A stretch of 33,528 bases of DNA, taken from the NCBI GenBank assembly GCA_035541265.1, contig DATKNQ010000259.1:1-33528 (forward strand), read 5' to 3'. The stretch's first letter is position 1, and every line of letters begins with the position of its first letter. This DNA comes from Bog-159 sp035541265 (GTDB lineage Bacteria > Acidobacteriota > Terriglobia > Bryobacterales > Bryobacteraceae). The position numbers and the translations under genes were made by a program. This document shows positions 15,530-24,614 of the stretch, piece after piece. The notes below the pieces were generated by a model, which was not told the DNA's origin, made no database searches, and was given only the letters and a program-made list of their open reading frames with translations.

Positions 15530-17770
15530 TCAGTTCTGGAGCCGCTCCACGTCGCGCACGCCGGAGATGCGCCGCATGGTTGCCACCAGCTTCTCGAGAT
15601 GCTTTTTGTCGCGCACGTCTACGGTCATCTCCACCAGCGCGCCATCGGCCTCGGTTTCGGTCTTGGCTTCCAGGCTGCGGATGTTCGTATCCTCGTCGGA
15701 AAGGACGGAAGTGAGTTGGGCCAACATGCCGGGGCGGTCGTCCGTGTGAACTACGATCTTCACCGGGAAGGCGTCCGACGTGCTGCGCGCCCATTCCACT
15801 TCGATTTTGCGCTCCACGTCGTACATCAGGTTCTGCACGTTCGAGCAAATCTTGGAATGCACGGCGACGCCCTTGCCGCGCGTGACGTAGCCGACGATCG
15901 CTTCGCCCCGGATCGGATTGCAGCATTTCGCGCGGTAAACCAGAAGATCGTCCACGCCTTTGACGCGGATCACCGCGTCTCCATCCGGACCGCGCGGTAC
16001 GCCTGTGGGCGCCGGTACAATTTCGGGCTGTGCGGGTTGAGCCCTGGCCGTCTCTACCGCTTCGGGCAGGACCTGGCCAGGCGCGAGCTTTTGCAGTACC
16101 TGCCGCGGGGAGTATTTACCATAACCGAGCGCGGCGTGCAGATCTTCGATTTTACCGTAGCCATAGTCTCCAGCTACTTTTTCGAGACTGGCCTTGGTGA
16201 CCTTGCTCAGTTGCACGCCGAGCCGCCGCGCCTCTTTCTCCAGGTATTTCTCGCCGATCTCGATGGCCTTCGAACGCTCATTGGCGTTGATGACGTGCTT
16301 GATCTTATTGCGGGCGCGGGCGGTCTTCACCAGCGTCAGCCAGTCTTTGCTCGGCTGGTGGCCGGGCTGCCGCATGATCTCGACGATGTCGCCGTTGCGC
16401 AGGGCGTAGCGCAGCGGCACGATGCGGCCGTTCACCTTGGCGCCCACGCACGTCTGGCCGACGTCGCTGTGAATGGCATAGGCGAAATCAATAGGCGTGG
16501 CGTCTCGCGGCAGAACGATCACCTTGCCGCGCGGGGTGAAAGTGTAGACCTCTTCCGGGTACAGGTCCACTTTGAGGGTGGACATGAATTCGCCCGGATC
16601 CTGCATGTCGCGCTGCCACTCGACCAGGTGGCGCAGCCAGGCGATGCGTTGATCGTCGGGCGCGGGACCCTTCTTGCCCTCCTTGTATTTCCAATGCGCG
16701 GCGATGCCTTCTTCCGCGATGCGGTGCATTTCCTCGGTGCGGATCTGCACTTCGAAGTGCTGGCCGTGCGGCCCGACGACGGAGGTGTGCAGCGACTGGT
16801 ACAAATTCGGACGCGGGATGGCGATGAAATCCTTAATGCGTCCTGGAATGGGCCGCCACTCGTTGTGAATGACGCCCAGCGCGGCGTAGCAATTCTTCAC
16901 CGAGTCCGTGATGATGCGCAGGGCCATCAGGTCGTAGACCTGCTCGATGGCGATCTTCTGACGCTTGATCTTCTGATAGATCGAATACGGCCGCTTCAGC
17001 CGGCCTTCGACGCGCGCGGGGATGCCTTCACGCCGCAGTTCGTTCTCTACGGTGCGGCGGATTTCTTCGAGGAATTCTTCGTTGGAGTGCCGCTTCGACT
17101 CGATGGTCCGGGCGATTTCTTCGAAAGCCGGTGGATCGAGGTGGCGGAAGGCTAGATCCTCCAATTCGCCGCGCACCTTGCCCATGCCGAGGCGGTGCGC
17201 GATGGGTGCATAGATTTCGATCGTCTCGGTGGCCACGTGCGTGCGCCGCTCCGCGCTGAGATAGCCGAGCGTGCGCATGTTGTGCAAGCGATCGGCCAGC
17301 TTGACGATAATCACGCGGATGTCGTCCACCATGGCGAGCAGCATCTTACGAAAGCTCTCGGCCTGGCGCTCTTCCGCATTGAAGACGTCGAGCTTGCTCA
17401 GCTTGGTGACACCGTCGACGCAGCGCGCCACCTCATCGCCGAAGCTCCTGCGGATCTCGTCTGTCGTGATGCGCGTGTCCTCGACCAGATCATGCAGCAA
17501 GCCGGTCTCGATGGTCACCTGGTCCATACGCATGTCCGCCAGGATGTGCGCCACCATCAGCGGATGCACCATGTACGGCTCGCCGGATTGCCGCAGTTGG
17601 CCCTTGTGAAACTCGGCGGCCGTGCGGAAGGCCTTCTCCACGGCGGAAAGATCGTCGCGCGGGCGATATTCGCGGATCTTGGTGCAGAGCTCCTGAAATA
17701 ACTGCTCAATCCGGTCAGGGGGAGGGGACACGGGTGGCGCCGGCGTTACGCTGGTTACCTCAGGGGACAC
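15530..17770 (-). CDS. rel: Bifunctional (p)ppGpp synthetase/hydrolase
   Basis: 746 aa from GTG. It makes and degrades the alarmone (p)ppGpp in the stringent response. Domains in order: HD hydrolase with intact HDLVEDT (93-99) and KLADRLHNMRT; the synthetase domain with RPYSIYQKIKRQ and RIKD (311-314), the RxKD form of bifunctional enzymes rather than the ExDD of RelA; TGS (about 408-466); a zinc-finger segment with a Cys pair (KCCNPI); and a C-terminal ACT domain. The frame stays open upstream to 18292 but that part is unlike the family. The GTG at 17770 overlaps the TAG of the upstream gene (TAGTG), and the length fits. It probably heads a run with DUF971, MBL, ECF and FecR genes. Confidence 0.95.
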   Translation of the reverse strand: MSPEVTSVTPAPPVSPPPDRIEQLFQELCTKIREYRPRDDLSAVEKAFRTAAEFHKGQLRQSGEPYMVHPLMVAHILADMRMDQVTIETGLLHDLVEDTRITTDEIRRSFGDEVARCVDGVTKLSKLDVFNAEERQAESFRKMLLAMVDDIRVIIVKLADRLHNMRTLGYLSAERRTHVATETIEIYAPIAHRLGMGKVRGELEDLAFRHLDPPAFEEIARTIESKRHSNEEFLEEIRRTVENELRREGIPARVEGRLKRPYSIYQKIKRQKIAIEQVYDLMALRIITDSVKNCYAALGVIHNEWRPIPGRIKDFIAIPRPNLYQSLHTSVVGPHGQHFEVQIRTEEMHRIAEEGIAAHWKYKEGKKGPAPDDQRIAWLRHLVEWQRDMQDPGEFMSTLKVDLYPEEVYTFTPRGKVIVLPRDATPIDFAYAIHSDVGQTCVGAKVNGRIVPLRYALRNGDIVEIMRQPGHQPSKDWLTLVKTARARNKIKHVINANERSKAIEIGEKYLEKEARRLGVQLSKVTKASLEKVAGDYGYGKIEDLHAALGYGKYSPRQVLQKLAPGQVLPEAVETARAQPAQPEIVPAPTGVPRGPDGDAVIRVKGVDDLLVYRAKCCNPIRGEAIVGYVTRGKGVAVHSKICSNVQNLMYDVERKIEVEWARSTSDAFPVKIVVHTDDRPGMLAQLTSVLSDEDTNIRSLEAKTETEADGALVEMTVDVRDKKHLEKLVATMRRISGVRDVERLQN

Positions 17771-18336
17771 TACTTTGATTGTATCCGAGTCGAAGCGCGG
17801 CCGAGCGGCATTACGAGGATATTGGACACGAGTCTGCCGTGCCAGCACGGGATCATGTTCGGGTTGGGGTAGCCGTACAAGGGGCACGCGGCGTGTTCGA
17901 CGTTCAACTCGGCGCGCAGCCGGCCGGGCCTTCGAATGTATTCCTGCAGCGGTGTGTTCGCATCCAGAACGTAGAAAAGCGACAACGGAACGGCCACGCT
18001 GTAAACCGCTCCTGGCACGAGCGGAATGACTAACGGATCGATTCGTCCGCCCACGGCGCCGGGAGCGCCCGTGTAGATCACGCGCAGATCTTGGCCCTGT
18101 GGTATTGTCACAATGAGTCGAAATAGATAATCGTGGAAGCCGGCGCCGATCAGGGCTCCGAAGGTGAGCAGTACCGGCATCTGACTCACATTCAGCGCGG
18201 AGATTTGCAACGTGGATTGCGAGGGATCGCATGCAACCGAGAGCCGGACTCCATTCACTGCCACACCCCGTTGTCCGGCGGCAACAGGACAAGTGGCCAT
18301 GAATAGGATAAACGCCGCGAAGCTGACTAGACGCAT
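17770..18336 (-). CDS. Secreted protein of unknown function
   Basis: 188 aa. A signal peptide is clear (MRLVSFAAFILFMATCPVAAG). The mature part is rich in hydrophobic beta-type segments and has four cysteines, two of them near the C-terminus (AACPLYGYP and IPCWHG), which could form disulfides. No family was recognised. The ATG at 18336 was chosen because it opens directly on the signal peptide. The gene's TAG shares one base with the GTG of rel, so a secreted protein is translationally coupled to the stringent-response enzyme. It is transcribed divergently from glpD across a 61-base gap. Confidence 0.75.
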   Translation of the reverse strand: MRLVSFAAFILFMATCPVAAGQRGVAVNGVRLSVACDPSQSTLQISALNVSQMPVLLTFGALIGAGFHDYLFRLIVTIPQGQDLRVIYTGAPGAVGGRIDPLVIPLVPGAVYSVAVPLSLFYVLDANTPLQEYIRRPGRLRAELNVEHAACPLYGYPNPNMIPCWHGRLVSNILVMPLGRASTRIQSK

Positions 18337-18373
18337 TTGCGATTGGACACTACCTCGATGAAGAAGGTTCCGG

Positions 18374-18379
18374 TATACT
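18374..18379 (+). promoter_or_regulatory. Candidate -10 element of glpD
   Basis: TATACT matches the -10 consensus in 5 of 6 positions and lies 18 bases before the TTG start in the divergent gap. No good -35 is seen at 16-18 bases (TTGGAC at 18344-18349 is too far), so the assignment is weak. Confidence 0.3.
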
Positions 18380-18397
18380 ATTCGCTGGGTCACCGCA

Positions 18398-19954
18398 TTG
18401 AATCGTGCCGAGATGTACCGCCGCTTGCATGCCCATGACGGACAATGGGACATCGTCGTCGTGGGCGGCGGCGCGACCGGAGTTGGCGTGGCGATCGACG
18501 CTGCCACGCGGGGCTACAGCGCACTGTTGCTCGAACAGAGTGACTTCGGTAAAGGCACGTCCAGCCGCAGCACGAAGCTCGTGCACGGCGGCGTGCGCTA
18601 TCTGGAGCAGGGCAATATTTCGCTGGTGATGGAAGCTTTGCGCGAGCGCGGCCTGTTGCTGCGCAACGCGCCGCACCTGGTGCACGACCGCGCTTTTGTG
18701 GTGCCCAATTACGACTGGTGGGAAGCACCGTTTTACGGGCTGGGACTGAAGGTCTACAACCTGCTGGCCGGCAAGTACGGCTTCGGCGCTTCACGGATTC
18801 TGTCAAAAGAGGAGACGCTCGAACGCTTGCCGACCATCAAAACGGAAGGACTGCGCGGCGGCGTGGTCTACTTCGACGGCCAGTTTGACGATTCGCGCTT
18901 GCTCATCAACATGGTGGCCACGGCATCTGAGCAGGGCGCCACGTTGCTCAACTACGTTCGCGTGACCGGACTGACGAAAGACGCCGAGGGCTTCATCGAC
19001 GGCGTGGTCGCCCGGGATGTGGAGAGCGGCGCGGAGTTTCGCGCGCAAGCGGGCGTGGTGATCAACGCTACGGGCGCTTTCGCCGATGGGCTGCGGCGCC
19101 AGACGGGTGACTCGATCGCGCCGCTGATTGCGCCCAGCCAGGGAATCCATCTGGTCTTCGACAAGCGCTTCCTGCCCGGCGACAGCGCCATCATGGTGCC
19201 ACACACCAGCGACGGCCGCGTGATGTTCGCGATCCCGTGGCATGGCCATACGCTGATCGGAACTACGGATACGCCGGTAGCGGAGGCGTCGCTCGAACCG
19301 GTGGCCATGGAGCAGGAGATCGAGTTCATCCTGACGACGGCCTCGCTGTATCTGGCCGAGAAGCCAACCCGTGATGATGTGCTGAGTGTGTTCGCCGGCA
19401 TTCGTCCGCTGGTGAAATCGGGCGCGGGCGCCACAGCCGCGCTGTCGCGCGATCATACGATCCACATCGATCCGTCCGGGCTGCTCACGATTTGCGGCGG
19501 CAAGTGGACCACATACCGCCACATGGCGGAAGATTGCGTAAATCAGGCCGCCATGCTGGCGCGGCTGCCGGAGAAGCCCTGCATCACCGAGCATCTGAAC
19601 CTGCACGGCTACCATGCGAGCGCCGGCAGCGCCGGGTCTTTGCGCGTGTACGGGTCGGATGCGCGGCCCATCGAGGAAATGATGCGGGCTGATCCCGGGC
19701 TGGCTGAACCACTGGATGCGGCGCTCCCCTATCTCGGCGCCGAGGTGGTGTGGGCCGCGCGCGAAGAGATGGCGCGCACGGTGGAAGATGTGTTGGCCCG
19801 GCGTACGCGCGCGTTGTTCCTGAATGCAAAGGCGGCCATCCGGATGGCGCCGCGCGTTGCCGAGTTGCTGGCGCGCGAGCTGGGGCAGGACGCTGGCTGG
19901 CAGGATCGCCAGGTTGAAAGCTTCGGTGAGGTCGCCCGAAACTTCTGTGCGTGA
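18398..19954 (+). CDS. glpD: FAD-dependent glycerol-3-phosphate dehydrogenase
   Basis: 518 aa. It oxidises sn-glycerol-3-phosphate to dihydroxyacetone phosphate at the inner membrane and passes electrons to quinone. The N-terminus has the FAD dinucleotide-binding fold (DIVVVGGGATGVGVAIDAA, about 19-37). GlpD signatures follow: SSRSTKLVHGGVRYLE, then FAIPWHGHTLIGTTD and GGKWTTYRHMAED. A C-terminal DAO_C helical domain ends the protein. The TTG at 18398 gives MNRAEMYRRL, like family N-termini; an ATG at 18413 is the alternative. No glycerol kinase or facilitator is adjacent. Confidence 0.94.
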   Translation: MNRAEMYRRLHAHDGQWDIVVVGGGATGVGVAIDAATRGYSALLLEQSDFGKGTSSRSTKLVHGGVRYLEQGNISLVMEALRERGLLLRNAPHLVHDRAFVVPNYDWWEAPFYGLGLKVYNLLAGKYGFGASRILSKEETLERLPTIKTEGLRGGVVYFDGQFDDSRLLINMVATASEQGATLLNYVRVTGLTKDAEGFIDGVVARDVESGAEFRAQAGVVINATGAFADGLRRQTGDSIAPLIAPSQGIHLVFDKRFLPGDSAIMVPHTSDGRVMFAIPWHGHTLIGTTDTPVAEASLEPVAMEQEIEFILTTASLYLAEKPTRDDVLSVFAGIRPLVKSGAGATAALSRDHTIHIDPSGLLTICGGKWTTYRHMAEDCVNQAAMLARLPEKPCITEHLNLHGYHASAGSAGSLRVYGSDARPIEEMMRADPGLAEPLDAALPYLGAEVVWAAREEMARTVEDVLARRTRALFLNAKAAIRMAPRVAELLARELGQDAGWQDRQVESFGEVARNFCA

Positions 19955-20058
19955 GCGCGCATTCGCGGCAATACTCTGGGCCGATCAATGTATAGCCTCA
20001 CACTTTAGGAACCTTCATCCGGCGAGGTGCGTGCTGGTGCATCGGCCGGAGAGTAAAA

Positions 20059-21906
20059 ATGCCACGACGATTGCTCATTGCAGCCTTGGCGTTTGCCGGA
20101 ACACTTGCTGCGCAGGATCCGCCTGCTGAAGCGGGACGGATCAGTTACACGAGCGGTACGGTTTCGTTCGAACCGGCCGGAGTGAACGATTGGGCTCCGG
20201 CGACGGTCAACCGCCCGCTGACGATGGGAGATAAACTCTACGCCGATAGCGGCGGACGCGCGGAAGTCAACGTCCCGGGAGCGGCCTTCCGGCTCGGCGA
20301 CCGCACCGCCCTCGAGTTTCTGAACCTGGATAATCGCAACGTGCAGGTGCGCCTGCCGGAAGGCACCGTGGATCTGCGCGTGCGTATGCTCTATTCCAAC
20401 GTGGAGGTCGACACGCCGAACCTGGCGTTTACGGTCACGCAGCCTGGGGAGTACCGGCTGGATACGGCGCCTGATGGCTCGCAGACTACGGTCACGGTGC
20501 GCGATGGAGCCGGCCAGATGACCGAGAACGGCGCGACAGTACCGCTCAACATGGGACAGCAAGCAGTTGTCGCCGGTCAGGGGCAGGCTGCGCAATACAA
20601 GATCAATCCGGTGCCCGGCTATGACAGTTTCGATCGTTGGGTGATGTCACGGAACCGGATCGAGGACCGGTACGCTTACGCGGGTCATGTGTCGCCGGAG
20701 ATGGTCGGGTACACCGATCTCGGACAGTACGGGACTTGGCGAACGGCGCCGGACTATGGGGAGATCTGGGTGCCGCGCAGCGTACCTGCGGGATGGGCTC
20801 CTTATCATGATGGTCACTGGGTGTGGATCGAGCCTTGGGGCTGGACCTGGGTGGATGACGCGCCCTGGGGATTCGCACCGTTTCACTATGGGCGCTGGGC
20901 TTACATCAATGGACACTGGGGATGGTGCCCTGGGCCGGTGGCGGTGGCGCCGGTTTATGCTCCCGCGCTAGTGGCGTGGGTCGGCTTGGGCGGCGGGCTG
21001 GGTGTCTCGCTTGGGATAGGCGCCGGTCCAGTCGCCGCCTGGTTCCCGCTCGGTCCGCGCGATGTTTACATACCGCCGTTCACCGCGAGCCTGGGGTTTG
21101 TGGCCAGCATCAATCTGGGCGGCAGCCGGATGATCGACCGCGTCTACATCGAGAATGTTTACCGGGGTTACCAGCGGACCGGCTCCGTACCGGTCGGCGG
21201 TTACATGAACCGGACAGTGCCGGGTGCGATCGTCGCGGTACCGCAAGGTGCGTTCGCCAGTGCGCAGCCGGTGCGGCAGGTCGCCATGCGCATCAGTCCG
21301 GACCGAATCGGCGCGATCCGCACGGTCGATCCAGCGCCTAGAATCGCGCCGCAGGTGGCCAGCGTGCTGGGCCGTGCGCCAGGGGGACATGTGGCCCGTC
21401 CGCCAGCCGCGTTGATGAGCCGGGCAATCGTGGCCCGAACCGCGCCGCCGCCGCGGCCTGTGCCGTTCGAGCAGCGGCGGGAATTGCTGGCGCGGACCCC
21501 GGGCCGTCCTTTGCCTGTTTCGAGTTTGCACGAGACGCCCGTCGGCCGCACTCGGGTAGCGCCGGTGGCCGGGGAGCCAGAACGATCCCAGCCGCGGGTT
21601 GCCCACGTGCAACCGCCGAGGAACGCGCTGAGCTTCCGGCCTGAACACGCGACGGTCCACGCGCAACCGGCGCCGCATCGGGTAGAAACTCACCCGGCGC
21701 AACGAGCCACAAGACCGAACGTAAGCCGGCCGCCGCAACATGCCGCCGTCCGAACGCATCCGGCCTACCGGCCCGCGTCGCATCCGGCGTCACGTCCCAG
21801 ACCGGTAGAGCACGCGCAAGCCAGGCCCGCCGGAGTGCCGCATCCTGCCAGCCGGCCGCCTGCGCCCCATCCGGCGGAACACTCGCGTCCGCCGGAGCGC
21901 CACTAG
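20059..21906 (+). CDS. Secreted FecR/DUF6600 protein with His-Pro-rich tail
   Basis: 615 aa. Signal peptide 1-19 (ending LAAQ). A FecR-type beta domain covers about 27-165. It is followed by a DUF6600-like Trp/Tyr/Gly-rich region with repeated W-x-W, PWGW and HYGRW elements (about 200-300), and a glycine-rich hydrophobic stretch (about 305-335). From residue 440 to the end it is disordered: Pro, Arg, Ala and His, with 12 His in roughly the last 85 residues. No membrane span beyond the signal is evident, so it is probably exported to the periplasm or surface. Function unknown; the FecR domain here is not next to a sigma factor. GGAGAG precedes the ATG. Confidence 0.82.
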   Translation: MPRRLLIAALAFAGTLAAQDPPAEAGRISYTSGTVSFEPAGVNDWAPATVNRPLTMGDKLYADSGGRAEVNVPGAAFRLGDRTALEFLNLDNRNVQVRLPEGTVDLRVRMLYSNVEVDTPNLAFTVTQPGEYRLDTAPDGSQTTVTVRDGAGQMTENGATVPLNMGQQAVVAGQGQAAQYKINPVPGYDSFDRWVMSRNRIEDRYAYAGHVSPEMVGYTDLGQYGTWRTAPDYGEIWVPRSVPAGWAPYHDGHWVWIEPWGWTWVDDAPWGFAPFHYGRWAYINGHWGWCPGPVAVAPVYAPALVAWVGLGGGLGVSLGIGAGPVAAWFPLGPRDVYIPPFTASLGFVASINLGGSRMIDRVYIENVYRGYQRTGSVPVGGYMNRTVPGAIVAVPQGAFASAQPVRQVAMRISPDRIGAIRTVDPAPRIAPQVASVLGRAPGGHVARPPAALMSRAIVARTAPPPRPVPFEQRRELLARTPGRPLPVSSLHETPVGRTRVAPVAGEPERSQPRVAHVQPPRNALSFRPEHATVHAQPAPHRVETHPAQRATRPNVSRPPQHAAVRTHPAYRPASHPASRPRPVEHAQARPAGVPHPASRPPAPHPAEHSRPPERH

Positions 21907-21916
21907 AGCGGACTGA

Positions 21917-22597
21917 TCAGCCGCGCAGTCGCCGGCGCAGGGCCAGAACCCCGAGCCCAGCGCCGAGGAGCGAGAGCGATGCCGGCTCCGGAACCGACGA
22001 TGTTACGGGATCGAAATGCAGGGCAAACGTGAAGTCATCGGCGGTGGTTGGGTCGATGCCGCCTGCCGAAACAAAACTGTAGGGAGTCACGTAAACTTCG
22101 GTCCAATCCGTTTGCGTGCCCGCCGCGAGGTAAGCGCTGAAGCCGCTGTTGTAGTAGGCTTCACCGGGCAGGATCGGATTCGAATCCGTCGCGCAGCAGA
22201 TACCGCTGAAGTTGTAAAGGGGATCTACCGGAGTGCCATTCACCGCCCACTGGGTGACGACGCCGTCAAAATAGACCGCTTGACTGAGCGTAAAGTCCAT
22301 CACGATATTCCAGTAGGCGTTGATGTTGCCAGCCAGGGAGCCGCCGTTGACGATCTGCATGTAAAACACGTCCCATTCGCCGCCCCCGGCCGTCGGTGTT
22401 TGGGTCTGCCAGATCTTGACAGCGCCGTTATCCACCAGCACCGGCGTAGAACTGAAAGTCGTGTCGGCGGAATAAGTGTCCGGCGCATTCGTGCCGCCGA
22501 ACGTTAACGGCGACCCGAACCCGATCAGACTGGCCTGCGCGCTGGCCGCGCACGCGACCAGAACCGCCGCGCCGAACCATACCCGAGCCTTCGTCAT
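21917..22597 (-). CDS. PEP-CTERM sorting domain protein
   Basis: 226 aa. Signal peptide 1-22 (ending AQAS). The mature domain is Ser/Thr/Gly-rich with a few Cys (GICC) and no recognised enzyme motif. The C-terminus is a textbook PEP-CTERM signal: VPEPASLSLLGAGLGVLAL followed by RRRLRG. The sorting tail is removed by an exosortase, usually leading to release into an exopolysaccharide matrix. No exosortase gene is in the window. Strong GGAGGG lies ahead of the ATG. It ends 10 bases from the DUF6600 gene, convergent with it. Confidence 0.88.
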   Translation of the reverse strand: MTKARVWFGAAVLVACAASAQASLIGFGSPLTFGGTNAPDTYSADTTFSSTPVLVDNGAVKIWQTQTPTAGGGEWDVFYMQIVNGGSLAGNINAYWNIVMDFTLSQAVYFDGVVTQWAVNGTPVDPLYNFSGICCATDSNPILPGEAYYNSGFSAYLAAGTQTDWTEVYVTPYSFVSAGGIDPTTADDFTFALHFDPVTSSVPEPASLSLLGAGLGVLALRRRLRG

Positions 22598-22633
22598 GAA
22601 CCCTCCGAAAAAGCGTGTAAATGCGCTTCAGCT

Positions 22634-22662
22634 TTTTTAGCAGAGGTCCCTAGTTTTGTCAA
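22634..22662 (-). promoter_or_regulatory. Sigma-70-like promoter of the PEP-CTERM gene
   Basis: On the minus strand a perfect TTGACA (22662-22657), a 17-base spacer and TAAAAA (22639-22634) lie 37 bases upstream of the PEP-CTERM start. This is the best consensus promoter in the window. Confidence 0.6.
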
Positions 22663-22779
22663 CGCGACCTTTGCGTTCATGCACCTACGGAGCAGTCCTA
22701 GACTTGCTGGAATGCGCGCCCGTGGCGCTCCGGGCTCAGATGTCCTGCGGAGCGCCGCCAGGCTGGGCGCGAACACATA

Positions 22780-23325
22780 CTAAGCTTTGCCTTTGACGCG
22801 CACGATCGTGGTTTGATTCGCCTTCAGGTCGACGTTTTCCTCCGTTGCCGGTCCACCGTTCGGAGGAACGATCTTCACGCTGTATTGGCCGGCCGGAAGC
22901 AACAGGCCCTGCGCAAAGTTGTCGAACTCATCGACGTGACCCATGTAGGCGCCGTTGACATACACGGCCCAATACTTGTCACCGCCCTGGGTGCGCAGCC
23001 TGCCGAACGGACCCTGCGGTGGCGGCAACGGCTTGAGGTCTTGCTTTACGTTCACCGTTTTGCCGGCAACGACTGTCACGTGGGTAGTGGCCGGTTCGTA
23101 GCGCGGATCACGCAGCGTGATGGTGTGCTCGCCGGCCGGCACGGCATAGGTCCGTGACATTCCAAAGTTAGCCGCCGGACCAACGTACTTGTCGTCGACG
23201 AACACGCCCGCCCGGCCTGTCGTCGTCTTCACCTTCAGGTTTCCAGTCTGCTGGCCGAATGCCAGGCTGGCAGCCACGAACAGCAATCCCGCGGCCAGAC
23301 GTGCTCCCGTTTTCTTGGTACTCAT
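22780..23325 (-). CDS. Secreted PEGA-domain protein
   Basis: 181 aa. Signal peptide 1-25 (ending LAFGQQ). Two beta-rich segments follow. The first (GNLKVKTTTGRAGVFVDDKYVGPA, then VPAGEHTITLRDPRYEP) is a PEGA repeat, a surface-layer-like domain. The second (YWAVYVNGAYMGHVDE, then LPAGQYSVKIVPPNGGP) looks like a degenerate copy. Likely periplasmic or outer-membrane associated. The ATG at 23325 has AAGGAG a few bases upstream. It follows the DUF481 gene by 38 bases, so both are probably one operon. Confidence 0.82.
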   Translation of the reverse strand: MSTKKTGARLAAGLLFVAASLAFGQQTGNLKVKTTTGRAGVFVDDKYVGPAANFGMSRTYAVPAGEHTITLRDPRYEPATTHVTVVAGKTVNVKQDLKPLPPPQGPFGRLRTQGGDKYWAVYVNGAYMGHVDEFDNFAQGLLLPAGQYSVKIVPPNGGPATEENVDLKANQTTIVRVKGKA

Positions 23326-23363
23326 TAGAGTCTCCTTAGTTTTTGAAATAATGACGTGCTGAA

Positions 23364-24506
23364 CTACTTTAGCGCGTATGTCAGCCCGACGGTGAGCTGG
23401 AATGAGTTCTTTTTGAACCCCGCCGGCGGATCGTTGAGAAAAGTATCGACTGAGCCTATTGCCATGCCGAGCCGCTTGTGGACCGGCAACGCCAGGCTGA
23501 CGCTCGCGGTGCCGAAATACGCGCTGGTATCGTTCCATGCCGGCGTTGCAGTCACTAGCTCCGTAAGGAAGATGCCGTGCGGGAACTTGCGCGCATAACT
23601 TTCGGAGAACGTCGATCCCACCAGGCTTTCGTTGGACGCCGTCTGTTCGAAGCCTTGGTGAATGTAAGACATCGAAGCCTTCAGATCGAGCTCCGCGGTT
23701 CCGGTCTTGGACACCGTCCAACCGATTCCGCCGCCGTAGGCCTGTTGCAGACTAAGTCCCTGCGAGTAATTATGGTCAAAGGCGGTTTGCGCATATCCGA
23801 ACAGCTTTGGCGAGAAATATTTATCTTCTTCCGCTCCGGCGTGATAGATGTCAGTCTTGATGCTGGCTAACCCGGTCTGAGTGACCTTGCCGTAGGCCGT
23901 GCTGAAATCGATCAGGGTGCGATTACTCGGATTGAGCCAGCTCTCCGCCGGCTCGGTGCGTACCAGGCCGATACCTCCGGTAAAGGTCCTGGAATTCTGC
24001 GTGGCTTCCACCAAACTGACTCCCGCCGTCACCGTGCCGCCCCAGTCTTCGAGCAGTCCGGCCTTGTGATGGATGGCTTTGTCGAAGTCCGGCTGATCGA
24101 CGACATAGCCCGTGTCCGCCACGGGAACGGTATGCTGCGCGGCGGCTGTGGGCTGGACATTGATCTTCTGATCGGCGACGATCAGCTTTCCTTGTGGAAT
24201 CTGGCTAAGATCGGTATGTTTTCCAAGCTTCACGTTCTTGCCAATTACGGCAAATGGACGCGATGTGTGCAACTCCTGGATCTTACTCCACTCGACAGTC
24301 AATTCGCCGGCCATGTCACTCTTGAACACCACCGACTTATTCGTGGCACTTTTCAATTGGCCAATCAGCTTTTCGCCGTCGCCAAATATCAAAATGTCAG
24401 GCTGCGGCTTGGCCGGAGCCTGAGCCCCCTGCGCATCGAGCATGGCTCCGCTGAACGCGGCCGCACAGGCCAAAGACACTGCCAATCGTCTTGACTTCTC
24501 GATCAC
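23364..24506 (-). CDS. DUF481-family outer membrane beta-barrel protein
   Basis: 380 aa from a GTG with AGGAG seven bases upstream (24514-24518). A signal peptide is followed by a small beta domain (about 35-105; DILIFGDGEKLIGQL, then TVEWSKIQEL). A 250-residue region of alternating amphipathic strands follows and ends in an aromatic-poor strand (FQLTVGLTYALK). This layout is typical of DUF481, a predicted salt-stress-associated outer-membrane barrel. An upstream in-frame GTG at 24542 has no ribosome binding site. It is followed by the PEGA gene. Confidence 0.8.
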   Translation of the reverse strand: MIEKSRRLAVSLACAAAFSGAMLDAQGAQAPAKPQPDILIFGDGEKLIGQLKSATNKSVVFKSDMAGELTVEWSKIQELHTSRPFAVIGKNVKLGKHTDLSQIPQGKLIVADQKINVQPTAAAQHTVPVADTGYVVDQPDFDKAIHHKAGLLEDWGGTVTAGVSLVEATQNSRTFTGGIGLVRTEPAESWLNPSNRTLIDFSTAYGKVTQTGLASIKTDIYHAGAEEDKYFSPKLFGYAQTAFDHNYSQGLSLQQAYGGGIGWTVSKTGTAELDLKASMSYIHQGFEQTASNESLVGSTFSESYARKFPHGIFLTELVTATPAWNDTSAYFGTASVSLALPVHKRLGMAIGSVDTFLNDPPAGFKKNSFQLTVGLTYALK

Positions 24507-24614
24507 TCCCAGTCTCCTGATTTTCCGCGGTCTAAAAAGCACGTTTCATGCCATGTGACGGAAACATCTTTTTGAGGATCTTATGCGAGCGCTAGCGGTG
24601 CGCACGTCTCAGAA

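Noticed and set aside
15296..17155. 619-codon plus-strand reading frame
   Set aside because: Entirely antisense to rel and the DUF971 gene; long open frames opposite GC-rich genes are expected, and the translation shows no domain.
17771..18292. N-terminal extension of rel to 18292
   Set aside because: Overlaps the secreted protein gene in another frame, is Arg-rich and unlike any Rel N-terminus; the GTG at 17770 gives a normal length.
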